Positions 47,093-59,178 of a stretch of 64,000 nt of DNA are shown piece by piece; the first letter of the stretch is position 1, and each line of letters begins with the position of its first letter. Source of the DNA: Heliocidaris erythrogramma (taxonomy: Eukaryota; Echinodermata; Echinoidea; Camarodonta; Echinometridae). A program made the position numbers and the translations under genes. Where the stretch lies: positions 60,096,085 to 60,160,084 of the forward strand of contig CM046863.1 in assembly GCA_025617745.1 (NCBI GenBank), read 5' to 3'. The notes beneath the pieces are model-generated. The model ran no database searches, was not told the DNA's origin, and worked only from the letters and a program-made list of their open reading frames with translations.

Positions 47093-49096
47093 GAATGTAT
47101 GACATTTGCTCCGGCGGCAATTGCTCCTGCGACAAATGCTCCTAAAAATACGACAATTGCTCCGCGACAATTGCTCCGCGATAATTGCTCCTGCGACAAT
47201 TGCTCCGTCGACATTTGCTCCTGCGATAATTGCTCCGACGACATTTGCTCCTGCGATAATTGCTCCGACGACATTTGCTCCTGCGACAATTGCTCCGTCG
47301 ACATTTGCTCCGATCGAGCGACAATTGCTCCGCGACAACTGCTCCGTCGATAGAAATGCAAATATGCGACAATTGCCCCTGCGACAATTGCTCCGCGACA
47401 TTTGCTCCGATCGAGCGACAATTGCTCCGCGACAACTGCTCCGTCGCTAGAAATGCATATATGCGACAATTGTTCCTGCGACAATTGCTCCGTCGACATT
47501 TGCTCCGATCGAGCGACAATTGCTCCGTCGATAAAATGAATATATGAGACAATTGCGACAATAATGTTTCTGCAACAATTGTTTTGTCGACATTTGCTCC
47601 GATCGAGCGACAATTACCTACTCCGCGACAACTGCTCCGTCGATAATAATGAATATATGCGACAATTGCTCCGCCGATAAAAATGAATATGCGACAATTG
47701 CTCCGCGACAATAAACTCAGTAAATAGAAATAAATATTTGCTCCTCGACAATTGCTCCGTCGACATTTGCTCCGGCGACATTAGCTCCGGCGGAAAGCAC
47801 TCGATCCGCCGACATTTGTTTCATTCGAGCGACAATTCCTTCGCGACATTAGCTCCGTCAAATAAAATGAATATGTGACAATATCATTGCTCCGCAACAA
47901 TAATTGCTCATGCGACAACTTGTCCGCCGACATCTGTTCCGTCGGCCGTCGTTAAAGTAGAACACTCAAGAAAATCACAAATATGGCAATTAATGTATCA
48001 CTAGAAATTGGGAAGCTTACAGATGGCAATCGTATAAGTTTTATGTCAACTGCGTATATGATGATTATAAAAACAACATAAATAAAAGCTCTTCTCAGCA
48101 TGTGGAATATCCGAGGATTCGCCAGAAATATAGCGATGTTTTGATGTCGTCATACGAGGGATCGATCCTGCTTAAGCAGACGACGTCCTATAATGAATGA
48201 ACGTAATTGCAATGCAATTATTTATCAAATTATAAAGAGTTTGGTACATTTAAACATGACCTTATTTCACACCATTCTAAAAGGGAAAGTGAACTGATTC
48301 TGATAACTAAAACCGTTTGATTGTAAATACACAGGAGAAGGGTCAATGATCAATGAAATAAACCCCATTTTCAAATTGAAAAGCCCTGCGAATAATAGCT
48401 GGATGGTATTCGTTCCCTCTTGAAACGCCGAACATGCCGCGGTGCAAGCAGCTGAAAATACAATGGCGTCTTATTTTGTTTACAAGTGACTGATTCCTTT
48501 ATTTTTTTAACGCTGCATTTTTCATCAAAATAATACCATACACGAAGTTAAGAGTGAGGCAACAGACTAACATTAAGACTGACGCTAGTCAAGTAAGAGA
48601 AATAAGTGAAGAGGAGATGACAAAACAGGCACTGAAAAATGTGTATAATGTTATGGGACATCGTCTGCTTAGACAGGACTCGCCCCTCTTGTGTCGTCAC
48701 ACATCTCAGCAGCGTTCAAGGAGCTTTTCAGCTGCTATATCGGGGGCTGTATTTTACCGTTTTATAATTGATAATAATCATTAATTCAAATGTTTCCAAG
48801 CTTTAAATTTGGATAACCTTGTTTAATTTATGCCATCTATGCAATAATAAGTATTAAGCCAATATTTAAAATCATTAGTGTTCTACTTTAATGCTTATGT
48901 ATGTGACAATTGCTCCAACGACAACCTTATATAAAATCCTCATCAAAAGCGAACACAACGAATTCAGAACAATAGCTGTTGTTGGTGTTTCGGGATTTGG
49001 AAATAAACCTTTTTAAAGATTTTTTCTACCACTTTCCCTTGTGATTTTGCTATACCTATTAATTATTCATCTATATGTTTTATTATTTTGTTCCCC

Positions 49097-49138
<42 letters not shown>

Positions 49139-50866
49139 ATCTTGGGCATTTTTAACACAACTGAGTAAATGATGGCGAACATTTATTTCTAAATCATAGC
49201 CATTCTATCTACTAGTCATGACACTTGCTGGTGGGGAAAACAAGCCAGTCCTGTATGTGGGTTGTTGCGAATTGCTAAAGTTCATAGGTTCAATTTAATA
49301 TTGTAATAGTGAGGGGAAGGGAATATACGCCCAAAATATGGGGAATTGGTGGAATTAAGTGTTCGCTCCCGGGCCTCCCGCCACGTGGAGCTTGCATAAT
49401 GCCTCGCAAACAAAACAAATTGACATATACATGTATTATACTTATTAATATGGCAGTACTCTATCTAACAGAAAATATCATAATAATGCCTCTAGCTCCC
49501 TGACTCCCCGATGCAGAACTGCATGGTTTAAATATATATATATATATATATAAACAAAAATAATACAAACGTGAAAGATAGAATAATTTATACCAGTAAT
49601 ACAAAAGTACGACAATCATTCTGGGTTGCCAAGTTCAACATTTTAAACTGGTCAAGCGGGGTATTAAGTGTTCGCTCCCGGGTCTCCCTCAGCGTGGAGC
49701 TGACAAACGCCTTGCAAACAAAAACAAACAAATACATGTATTGACTAAACTGTACAGCTTTCTTTTTCTCTCTCTAAGCTGGTCATAATTATGCCTTGAA
49801 CCAGCTCCCCGACTCCTGCCGCGCTGAGCTGGTGTCGGCTTATTAAGAACAAAACTATAAAAAAAAAACACACACACAGAAACAAGAATCAGAGCAAACG
49901 TCAAACGTATGGCAGTGAAAGGAAATATATAAACCATGATAAAGTAAAAGAACAATCAAGCAAAGGCCTATGTACGTGGAGTCCAGTCGCGTATGGGAGG
50001 GGGGGGGGGGGGACTTGTGGATGTGTCCTCCCCCTCAAAACTTGCCGTTGGTACTAGTACTACAATGCCCGTGTCGGTATGCATTCGGCTGGGCATGTGG
50101 AAGAAAATATGAAGGAAGAAAGAAAGAAAAGGGCAAGGAAGAAGTCAAAAAAGAAAGATAGATAAAGAAATGAAGCCAGGTGCGTCGAAGATCCTGTGGT
50201 GGGGGGGGGGGGGGGAGGGGGCAGTTGCTACCCACCATGAAAGTGATATGGACGAAAGTTTGCCCACCCCCATTAAATGTGGTTAATAATGGGGTAAAAA
50301 ATGAAACGTTTATTTTTAAAGCTTGCTCACTTCGCTAGTATTCATGTCAAAATGCCTGTTTCAAATAAATGATGTTTTTAATCTCACTCACTTTCATGTT
50401 CAATGCCCTTTTCCGAGTAGTAATTTCGGCCTGCTCGCTTCGCTCGCTCGTAATCATGTCGGCGGAGCAATTGTCGCATTTCTATCGACGGAGCAGTCAG
50501 TTGTCGCGGAGCATTTGTCGCTCGATCGGAGCAAATGTTGACGGAGCAACTGTCGCAGGAGCAAATGTCGACGGAGCAATTGTCGCAGGAGCAAATGTCG
50601 ACGGAGCAATTGTCGCAGGAGCAAATGTCGCCGGAGCAACTGTCGCAGGAGCAAATGTCGACGGAGCAATTGTCGCAGGAGCAAATGTCGACGGAGCAAT
50701 TGTCGCAGGAGCAAATGTCGCCGGAGCAATTATCGCAGGAGCAAATGTCGACGGAGCAATTGTCGCAGGAGCAATTATCGCGGAGCAATTGTCGCGGAGC
50801 AATTGTCGTATTTTTAGGAGCATTTGTCGCAGGAGCAATTGCCGCCGGAGCAAATGTCGGTTCCCC
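47093..50866. mobile_element. FB3: fold-back transposon with 30-bp-unit arms
   Basis: ATATTTACC at 47084-47092 and 50867-50875 is a 9-base target duplication. The left array (47101-47955) has GACAATTGCTCCGTC and GACATTTGCTCCTGC units. The right array (50458-50857) is its near-perfect inverse over the first 400 bases. The first eight bases at each end differ (GAATGTAT against GGGGAACC read inward), after which GACATTTGCTCCGG is shared. The loop is about 2.5 kb with no gene. Long frames in both arrays arise because 15- and 30-base periods keep all frames open. Confidence 0.9.
47956..50457. other. FB3 loop region
   Basis: No exon is recognised. It has stray GACAATTGCTCC units (about 48905), a C run and a (CT)n tract (49095-49132), and a direct repeat (about 49350-49440 and 49660-49745) containing AGTGTTCGCTCCCGGG. 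A (TA)n tract lies near 49535-49552. G runs occur near 50000 and 50200. It is probably the old non-autonomous core of the element. Confidence 0.5.
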
Positions 50867-52791
50867 ATATTTACCACCGATCAGATACGTTACCAGTCAG
50901 CTATAAACAAGAAAATTGTTGAAAGTGTATCATTTATGGATCATTCATGTAAATATCTATTTAAAAGTAAACGTTACTAATATGCACACATGGTTATAAA
51001 AATTTAACTAAACTTTGATTGGTCCAGATACAAAGTGTGAAGGGTGTAGGTCAAAATTAGCGTTAAAAAAATAGTCTATTTTGGTATAAAATGCATAACC
51101 CTAAATTGCATTTTATATCTCTAATACACTTGTATCAGATCTTGTATCACATTGATAACATATTAAATGCTATGCATAAGTATTGAAATTATAGAAAGCT
51201 AATTGCAAGTACTTTTTACATTATATTTCATAAACTTTGGATTAAAAGGAAAGAAAAATATGGTAACGTATCTGACAGACCTTTACTACAAAACTTCGTT
51301 ACTGTGAGTTATATATCAACATGATGATAAACTCACATTTGCACTTTATCTTACATCAAAATGTATTATCCACCAATAACATTCATAACCTTGGATAATC
51401 GCCTTAAACTAGCTCAGTAAGTTCAAAGTCATAACATACGTGCATAGATGAACAAAACTAAGACAACAACATAATTATATCTGTTTGAAACGTATGACCG
51501 AAACTTTTGATTTCTAATGCACAATGTAGTCCATGTAGCTCTATTAACTCATTGATTAGATAATGTAACATTATTCAGATAAGAACAAAATCATCAAATT
51601 GATTACCACCGAGTGAAAAGAAGATATACGGTCACGTAGATATGGTAACGTATTTGACATACATCTACTACAAAATTTCGTTACTGAGAGTTATATATCA
51701 ATATGATGATAAAATCATCATATTTTTACACCCAAAGTTTATATCCACCAATAACAATCATATTTATAGCCTTGGGTAATCGCCTTAAATTAACGCAAAA
51801 ACATAATTATAATTCTGTTTGAAATGTATGATGAACGAAACTTGACATCTAATGCACACTGTGGTCTCCGAAACTATATTAACTCATTGATTAGATATGT
51901 AACATTATTCAGATAGAGCAAAATCATCAAATTGATTGCCTCCGAGGCAAAAAAATAATATACAAGGTAACATACGTTAAATGTATTATGTGGACATGGC
52001 AATCCATGTGCATTATTCTACATGTATGCCATGTTTTTCCAGAATTGAAATCACTACAACCATGCATACAAACAATAACCATCCAGATCTCTCTTTTAGC
52101 TTAGTAGACTTGTAAGTCCTCCTGACAATTTACTTTTTTATAAATACAACGTTATTTCACAAGGCTAGTTTAATATGCTCTGCCCCTAAAAAGTTTTCAA
52201 AAATAATAAAATATCTCAAATAATAACGTTGCATAGATATCAAAAGCATTGTATATGTATTAACATATTTTCACATGTTCTTTAATGAATTTTATTTTTT
52301 AAAAAGCTAAGGAACAATACTTTAATGGTGGTAACGTCTGACACAAATCTTATTTAATTATGTGATTAATCATCCAAACAAGTATTTTGGTACATAAAAG
52401 CTTACACTATTGACGTATTTTAGATTTTCACGTCTATTTTTACAGTCAGAGAGAGAGCCAAGGGTAACGTATTTGACGGTAACGTATTTGATGGCCTTTA
52501 GTTTCCACCTTGGTGTTTTGACGTAAAAAAAACCCTTCTTACCTTTACCTTCTTAATTCCCATGTGTGACGAAAGGTAGTGTATGATGTTTTAAAGCAAA
52601 ATATATTATAACTTTGTCAATAATGTACTTTTTCTGTAATGGAGCAGAGTTTCAGTAACGTATCTTATTTCTTCTTATCGTAGCATAAACCTTCAAAAAC
52701 TTTGTATCTGAATATATCTATTATTATAGAGATTCAATACACACTTTTTGTATTTATATAATATTGAGATGGACTTCATTCACCACACCTA

Positions 52792-53227
52792 AGTCCAGAT
52801 CACTACGTCATTGTCTTCAATTTTTTAGGCCGTCAATACAAAAAGTAACGTATCTTATCGCGATTTGGAGACACCGTCGCTAAAATCGCAACAAAAAGTA
52901 TACGAATCTCTTTATTGTAAGTAATATGCTTTCTACTTTAGGCACCGAAGGAACTATAAAATGGTAAACAAAATACATGATTTTGATATAACAGTAAAGA
53001 AAAAAAGAAAAAAAGTCCAGATCACTACGTCATTGTCTTCAATTTTTTAGGCCGTCAATACAAAAAGTAACGTATCTTATCGCGATTTGGAGACACCGTC
53101 GCTAAGATCGCAACAAAAAATATACGAATCTCTTTATGGTAAGTAATATGCTTTCTACTTTAGGCACCGAAGGAACTATAAAATGGTAAACAAAATACAT
53201 GATTTTGATATAACAGTAAAGAGAAGA
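52792..53227. repeat. Tandem duplication, period 222 bp
   Basis: AGTCCAGATCACTACGTCAT starts at 52792 and again at 53014, and the following 200 bases are nearly identical. Each copy carries a TAACGTATCTTATCGCG motif. It lies in Element H. Confidence 0.9.
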
Positions 53228-54510
53228 GGCCTGAAACATAATCACATAGTTCGCTGGCGACATGGGTAAAATAAACATATATATATATGCTTCTCGCTGA
53301 TATATATAATATTTTCATGGCTAACTGTAACCTCGGTTGATACTAATTTTACTCTTTATATTCTTAAGTATCAATAAAATTAAAAAATGGGTTTCCTGAT
53401 GAACAAACCAGTGGTTTATAGCCCGGATAATGTTGGCGACACAAAAATATCCTTTTGGCGCCCCTTTTCGGAGAATGGCCCATATTATGAATGCACGTAC
53501 TGCAGGCTTTAGACTTTTGACCTATTTATAGATCTGCACTGCGCGCGTGACGTGAGCTAGCTAGCTGTATTTAAATAGAAACGCGCGCTATGGAATGCCA
53601 TTACGGAAATAAATATAATTGTTCAACATCAATACAAATTATTTTCTCTTTTACAAAACCATTTCACTCCAGGCAATATGTATTTCACTTTTCACAAAAA
53701 TTCATTTCACTTTTCACAGGAATTTATTTCACTTTTCACAGGAATTCATTTCACTTTTCACAGAAATTCATTTCACTTTTCACAGAACTTCATTTCACTT
53801 TGCACAGAAATTCATTTCACTTTTCAGAAAAATTCATTTCACTTTTCAGAAAACTTCATTTCACTTTTCGCAAAATTCATTTCACTTTTCATGAAAAATT
53901 CATTTCACTTTTCACAGATATTCATTTCACTTTTCAGAAAAATTCATTTCACTTTTCACAGAAATTTATTTCACTTTTCAGAAAAATTCATTTCACATTT
54001 CAGAAATATTCATTTTCACTTTTCACAAAAAAATTCATTTCACTTTACGCAAAAACCATTTCACTTTCCGCCAATGGAATTCCATAGTGCGTATAGTCGA
54101 AATCATTTCACTTTCAACAAAACCATTTCACTCTGATAAAAACCATTTAACTCAGATAAAAATACGTTCCTCTTTTTTTCTCGGCCTAAAGGTGGCGCCA
54201 GTCGGATTTTGAGGCGCTCCTTAGATCTATATAGCCAGGGTCGACCTCGGCACAGTACCGCACAGTACAGGCAATCAGCTAGGCGCGCTGCGCTAGCTAG
54301 GCTAGCCGGCCCGGCCGGTCCGGAAGCGCAGACAGCCAGGACATGCTGGTAGAGTATAGTAGACATGCTGAATATCTCGCATTCAGCAGCAGCTTGGTGT
54401 ACCGTACATAAAGATAAACGGTACGGTTTCGGAATTCTGGTAGAATGAACATCAAAGGTACGTTTGTTCTTTAGATTTCTAGTTAATTTTGATGCCTTTG
54501 CTCTGTTTTT

Positions 54511-55178
54511 AATAATAATAATAATAACGTCTATTTATATAGCGTTTTTCAGAAGTAAACTAATATCAAAGCGCTTTACATATTACGATACTATTATTAC
54601 CCCGGTCCTCGGATTCTGACATGCCCGCACACAATGTGTACACTTTATCAGCTCCCTGGGAAGTATTCCAGCAAGAGCAGCACAGTGGCGCTCAAATTGC
54701 TAAACAAACGACATAACTTTCGCATCCTACCGGGTACCCATTTAACACCTGGGTGGAGAGTGGCAAATGTAGATTAACGTCTTGCCAAAGGACGCTAGTG
54801 GTGCGGTGGGATTCGAACCCTGGACCTCGTGGTTCACAGTCCAGGGACTTATCCACTGATCCACAACACCTCTATGATAATAATATTCCGCTTTTATATA
54901 GCGCCTAATACATGATTGTGTTTCTAAGCGCTTTACAATTACCCCGGTCATTGGATTCTGACATGCCCGCACACAATGTGTGCACTTTATCCGCAGCTCC
55001 TGGGGAGTATTCCAGCCAGTCGCTGTAAAGCGCCACATGCTAAGCAAACGACATTAACTTTCGCATCCTACCGGGTACCCATTTAACACCTGGGTGGAGA
55101 GTGGCAAATGTAGATTAACGTCTTGCCAAAGGACCTCGTGGTTCACAGTCCAGGGACTTATCCACTGATCCACAACAC
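54511..55178 (-). mobile_element. Two tandem SINE copies in the FB4 left arm
   Basis: Copy one (54511-54870) has, read on the minus strand, a tRNA-like head with A box TGGATCAGTGGAT and B box GGGTTCGAATCCC, a body with TCCTTTGGCAAGACGTTAAT and TGGGTACCCGGTAGGATGCG, and an (ATT)n tail. Copy two (54874-55178) lacks the B box through a small deletion. The right arm shows the uninterrupted sequence at about 55640-55660. The same family is present at 19117. Confidence 0.88.
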
Positions 55179-55700
55179 TTTCGTCCGTCCTCGCTCACTT
55201 AGACCTCCTAGTAGTAGTACTCAGACTGAACTGTAACTTACAATATAAAATATTGTAAACAGGGTCTTATTTCATGCATTTTATTCACAAGCCTCAAAAT
55301 GTCGTTCACGTCAAAACTCCCGAACTGCGTGTAAAATGAATGAGTGCGCAGACATATGCACCATAATTCAATGTTGAAATGACACGATCACCGTTTCATG
55401 TGAAAATGGCATTGTTCTTGCTCTAATTTTGATGAAATTTTTTTCAAACTTACTCTTTAGAATATCAGGAATAATATAAAATAAAGCTTTAGAGGAATAT
55501 TAAAGAAATTTTTGTTCATTCTGTTCAGGTGCGCAGACATAGGGCTCCCCATCATACTTTACATGTAGTATTGTACATGTATTTTAAGTTACTGGTCAGT
55601 CTGAGTACTACTGCTAGGAGGTCTAAGTGAGCGAGGACAGACGAAAAACAGAGCAAAGGCATCGAAATTAGCTAGACATCTAAAGAACAAACGTACCTTT

Positions 55701-55998
55701 CAGGGGCGGATCCAGGATTGAGTAAAAGAGAGGGCACAAAAATGAAAGTTTGTCAAAAGGTAGACCCGTATTTTTTGGGGTAGGGACAAAAAAAAAATTC
55801 GCCAAACCTTCAAAAATTGCTCAGTATTATGGGAGCCCAGTTTCCCTCCATAATTCCCTGACAAGCAAAAAAAAAAAAAAAAAAAAAAAAAAATCGAGAA
55901 AATGGCGGATCGTCTATGGTCAAAATTCATACTTCTCTTCCAAAAGGGGGGGGGGGGCACGGGCCGGCTGTGCCCCCCCCCCCCTGGATCCGCCACTG
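55701..55998. mobile_element. hAT-like MITE in the FB4 right arm
   Basis: The ends are CAGGGGCGGATCCAGG and, complementary, CCTGGATCCGCCACTG. The 8-base duplication is GTACCTTT (55693-55700) and GTATCTTT (55999-56006), one base diverged. The opposite arm keeps the empty site (ACATCAAAGGTACGTTTG at about 54450). Inside are a 31-base A run and G and C runs. An 8-base duplication fits the hAT superfamily. Confidence 0.9.
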
Positions 55999-56972
55999 GT
56001 ATCTTTGATGTTGATTCTGCCAGAATTCCGAAACCGTACCGTTTATTTATGTACAGTACACCAAGCTGCTGCTGAATGCGAGATATTCAGCATGTCTACT
56101 ATACCCTACCAGCATGCGCTGGCTGTCTGCGCTGCCGAACCGGCCGCGCCGGCTAGCCTAGGTAGCGCAGCGCGCCTAGCTGATAGCCTGTACTGTGCGG
56201 TACTGTGCCGAGGTCGACCGTGGCTAACTAGGTCTAAGGAGCGCCTCAAAATCCGACTGGCGCCACCTTTAGGCCGAGAAAAAAGAGGAACGTATTTTTA
56301 TCAGAGTGAAATGGTTTTGTTGAAAGTGAAATGATTTCAACTATACGCACTATGGAATGCCGTTGGCGGACAGTGAAATGATTTTTGCGTAAAGTGAAAT
56401 GAATCTTTTTGTGAAAAGTGAAATGTATTTTTCTGAAAAGTGAAATGAATTTCTGTGAAAAGTGAAATGAATTTCTGTGAAAAGTAAAATGAATTTTTAA
56501 TGAAAAGTGAAATGAATTTTTCTGAAAAGTGAAATGAATTTCTGTGAAAAGTGAAATTAATTTCTGTGAAAAGTGAAATGAATTTCTGTGAAAAGTGAAA
56601 TGAATTTTTTCTGAAAAGTGGAATGAATTTCTGTGAAAAGTGAAATGAATTTTTTATGAAAAGTGAAATGAATTTTGTGAAAAGTGAAATGAATTTTTCT
56701 GAAAAGTGAAATGAATTTTTCTGAAAAGTGAAATGAATTTTTTGTGAAAAGTGAAATGAATTTATAATTATGAAAAGTGAAATGAATTTCTGTGAAAAGT
56801 GAAATTTATTTTTGTCAAAAGTGACATGAATTCCTGTGAAAAGTGAAATGAATTTTTGTGAAAAGTGAAATACATATTGCCTGGAGTGAAATGCTTTTGT
56901 AAAAGAGAAATATAATTTTGTATTGATGTTGAACAATTATATCTATTTCCGTAATGGCATTCCATAGCGCGC

Positions 56973-58468
56973 AGTCGACAGTGTAGTCGTCGGCGCGGCA
57001 TATTACAGTATAATACGCGCTGTCCGGAATTTGTACGCAAAAAAGAAAGAGCCCGCAAGCGCACGCGCTCCCAAGCCAACCACCGAAATTATAACACTGA
57101 CTACAACTAGGCCTAGTTGGAAATTGTAAGTTAACAACTCTCTTTAGTTTAATTAATAATAATATGGAGACAGTGATCCCGGGCATTGTTAAGAGGTGAG
57201 ATAAAAAGTGTTTAATATAATTATGACTGAGACCTGAGTAGACCTATAACATATTTAACGCCAACTTTTTTAGATCTAAGTTACTTAGAGTTCTAAGTCG
57301 AAGCCCACTAGACGACTGGTAATGGGCTAGCATGCAGGCCACTGATTAGCACTAGCCCTGGCAGGGCGATTGGACTAGCTAACTACGTGGAGCCTAGGTG
57401 AGTCCTGCCTAAAGTCTCAAATAGCACTATAGCCCTGGACTAGGCTCTTCTAAATTGTTAGAAAGAGAAGTGCAGTGGCCTAGAGTAGACTATAGACGGT
57501 GGATATAGGTCCAGGATAAGAAGTCTTAACTGATCCAGCGCTAGCCCAGCTAGGGCTAGGCTAAATCTAGTGCACAGTCGGTCAAGAACTAAATTATGAG
57601 CATTAATTAGGCTAATCATTTTCCTCGGTTCTCCCGATCCCATATGTTTTGTGTATAATTTTCCTTATTTCCTGCGATTTTCATTTTTTTTTTAACAGGC
57701 AAAATGCAAAGGCAAATTTTGGCTGCAGTTGTGTTGCTCGACTTGGCTATGTGACTTTACATACATGTATGATGGGGTGTCCAAACTTCGCGGACATTTT
57801 CGTCTTTTATGACGTTACAACACAATTTGATAGATATACACTAAAAATGTGATATCAAATGAAGCAGAATATACCGTAAAATAATGTCATACAAAAATGT
57901 TTGAAAATTTTATCTTATAAACTCTCATTTTAAGGCCAAATCCAGTCGCTTACCATCAGCTTTCGCTCTCCACAGACGAGTCCATACTTCGCGGATTATG
58001 TTTGGCGCCCTCTTTTGGCCCTATTTGTGCATATATATTAATTACGATGAATAATAAATAAGACGGCAGAATACACTCGTCTACGGAACCCGACAGCGTA
58101 GAGCCGACGATAATTTGGGGGTAAAAATTTGATAATTTAGGGGAATTTTAAACACAAAATTATAATTTTAACAATTTAAGCTTGATTTTACTAAAATTGA
58201 CATGATTCTCATCAATATATTGACTAAATTATACATTTACTTACATTTTTTCGTCGCATTTTGCCTTTTTGGGGTTGTTTCCGTATTGTAGAACGATTTT
58301 CCACAGTCCCACATACAGTAGCGCGTATAATGCGCGTTTAATCTGTCGGTGGTTAACGTTTTTAGAATAAGCCTAGGCCTATGTCATATTTCTTTAACTA
58401 GATACATTCTTCGAAATTTTTCTTAAACTTAAAAATAAAAATGTCTAAGAAGTTTATTCAATACGGCC
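56973..58468. other. Right part of the 12-kb insertion, no gene seen
   Basis: AT-rich with GGCCTAG motifs at 57100-57560. A possible short exon (ATGGAGACAGTGATCCCGGG ending at a GTGAGA donor, about 57164-57196) is too weak to call. No other structure is recognised before the terminal CGTATTGAATAAAC segment. Confidence 0.4.
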
Positions 58469-58472
58469 CCTG

Positions 58473-59138
58473 AAATCAATAAACTTTGACATAAAAGTTA
58501 AGGCTCAATGATTATCAAAGATGTTTGATATTAGGTATGATTATGTCATGACAAAGGACCAGTAAGGTACAAAGATATCCTATCATGTTTACCAAAAAAA
58601 TATCACAAGAAGAGGTATAAAAACACTCGCAAAGAAAACTTGGTCATGTATATGCTCATTTATTGGATGCTTGTCCATTACATTGTTGTCCTGTCATGTC
58701 AATCACCCTCCATACCATCTCCTTCCAAACCACCTGTTCATTGTACATTTCATCCCATTGTCATGTTCCATCCATACACTCAATGTTCAGTCAATGTTCT
58801 ATGTATACACTCAATGTACATTGTATTCAAGCTATACACACTACGTGTCATGGTCATTGTCAAACACATTGCATAATGTTATCACTCTCTCACATACATA
58901 CACACTTCCATGTGTCCTCATGACTTCGATTTTAATTCGTATGCTTTACTAATAAGTTTTATCTTCTTCTTCTTCTTCTTCTATTATTATTGTTGTTATT
59001 ATTATAATTTTAATTATCATTATTGTATTTAACGTGATTCTTATTATAATTGTTACCATCCGTACTATCACTCTAGAAGCCAAAATATTTTATTACCGAC
59101 TGTCTTGTTTTTCCTCATCTTTCTCCTAAATGCTATAG
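58473..59138 (+). repeat. Intron C, resumed part
   Basis: After the 12-kb insertion the sequence again follows introns A and B. It includes ATGACAAAGGACCAGTAAGG (the empty FB2 site), CTCGCAAAGAAAAC, and CAATCACCCTCCATACCATC, followed by CTTCTT and ATT tracts before small exon 4. It lacks the hAT-like element of introns A and B. Confidence 0.8.
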
Positions 59139-59178
59139 GTTTTCTGGATCGCTGAACTCGGACAGACGCGTATCGAAT
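59139..59178 (+). CDS. Leucine-rich tandem-exon gene, small exon 4
   Basis: A 40-base exon between TGCTATAG and GTAAGT, coding FSGSLNSDRRVSN (the changes to small exon 2 are silent: GTA TCG against GTA TCA). Phase 2 in, phase 0 out. Retained coding sequence at three loci while the introns around it diverged suggests selection on the peptide. Confidence 0.72.

Larger units (their letters stand above)
46877..53500. mobile_element. Element H, host of FB3, with TAACGTAT-type motifs
   Basis: Inverted segments at 46877-46930 and 53450-53500 share CCATTCTCCG, an A/G run and CACCAAAAGG or CGCCAAAAGG. Without FB3 the element is about 2.8 kb. Its interior (50876-53440) contains about ten copies of GGTAACGTATCTGAC or variants, some in reverse. 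No transposase frame is visible. Adjacent AT-rich sequence holds two imperfect tandem blocks (about 51250-51420 and 51640-51800). Confidence 0.55.
53583..56972. mobile_element. FB4: large palindromic fold-back element
   Basis: From GCGCGCTATGGAATGCC (53584) inward, the left arm matches the right arm (ending 56972) in inverted orientation, through a non-tandem outer part and arrays of TTCATTTCACTTTTCACAGA (53690-54140) or its inverse (56320-56880). A single-copy GC-rich part (54180-54510 against 56000-56290) and more up to the loop (about 55256-55565) follow. SINEs sit only in the left arm and an hAT-like MITE only in the right arm, each leaving the empty site visible in the opposite arm. I found no target duplication. 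No transposase is present. Confidence 0.88.
46513..58468. mobile_element. Composite 12-kb insertion in intron C
   Basis: Intron C follows introns A and B up to 46512 and picks up again at about 58469. CCTG occurs at both borders (46509-46512, 58469-58472). The ends look like diverged inverted repeats: GGCTCGTATTTTATAAAATA at the left and, read inward, GGCCGTATTGAATAAACTTC at the right. FB3 and FB4 and another element lie within. Whether the 12 kb arrived as one unit, or as a small element later split by others, is not decided. Confidence 0.5.

Noticed and set aside
47014..47711. Long overlapping open frames rich in EQLS, APATIAP or CDNCS motifs (and the same at 50369-50980)
   Set aside because: They come from 15- and 30-base tandem units, which keep several frames open on both strands at once. 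No start context, introns or domain support them.
48554..48784. 76-residue frame in the FB3 loop
   Set aside because: No domain, no splice context and no second copy; indistinguishable from chance.
53590..54136. Open frames with repeated FHFSQKFISLFTE-type peptides (and 56337-56936 on the other strand)
   Set aside because: They are translations of the FB4 array with a period near 21 bases; the inverse array gives the same peptide from the opposite strand.
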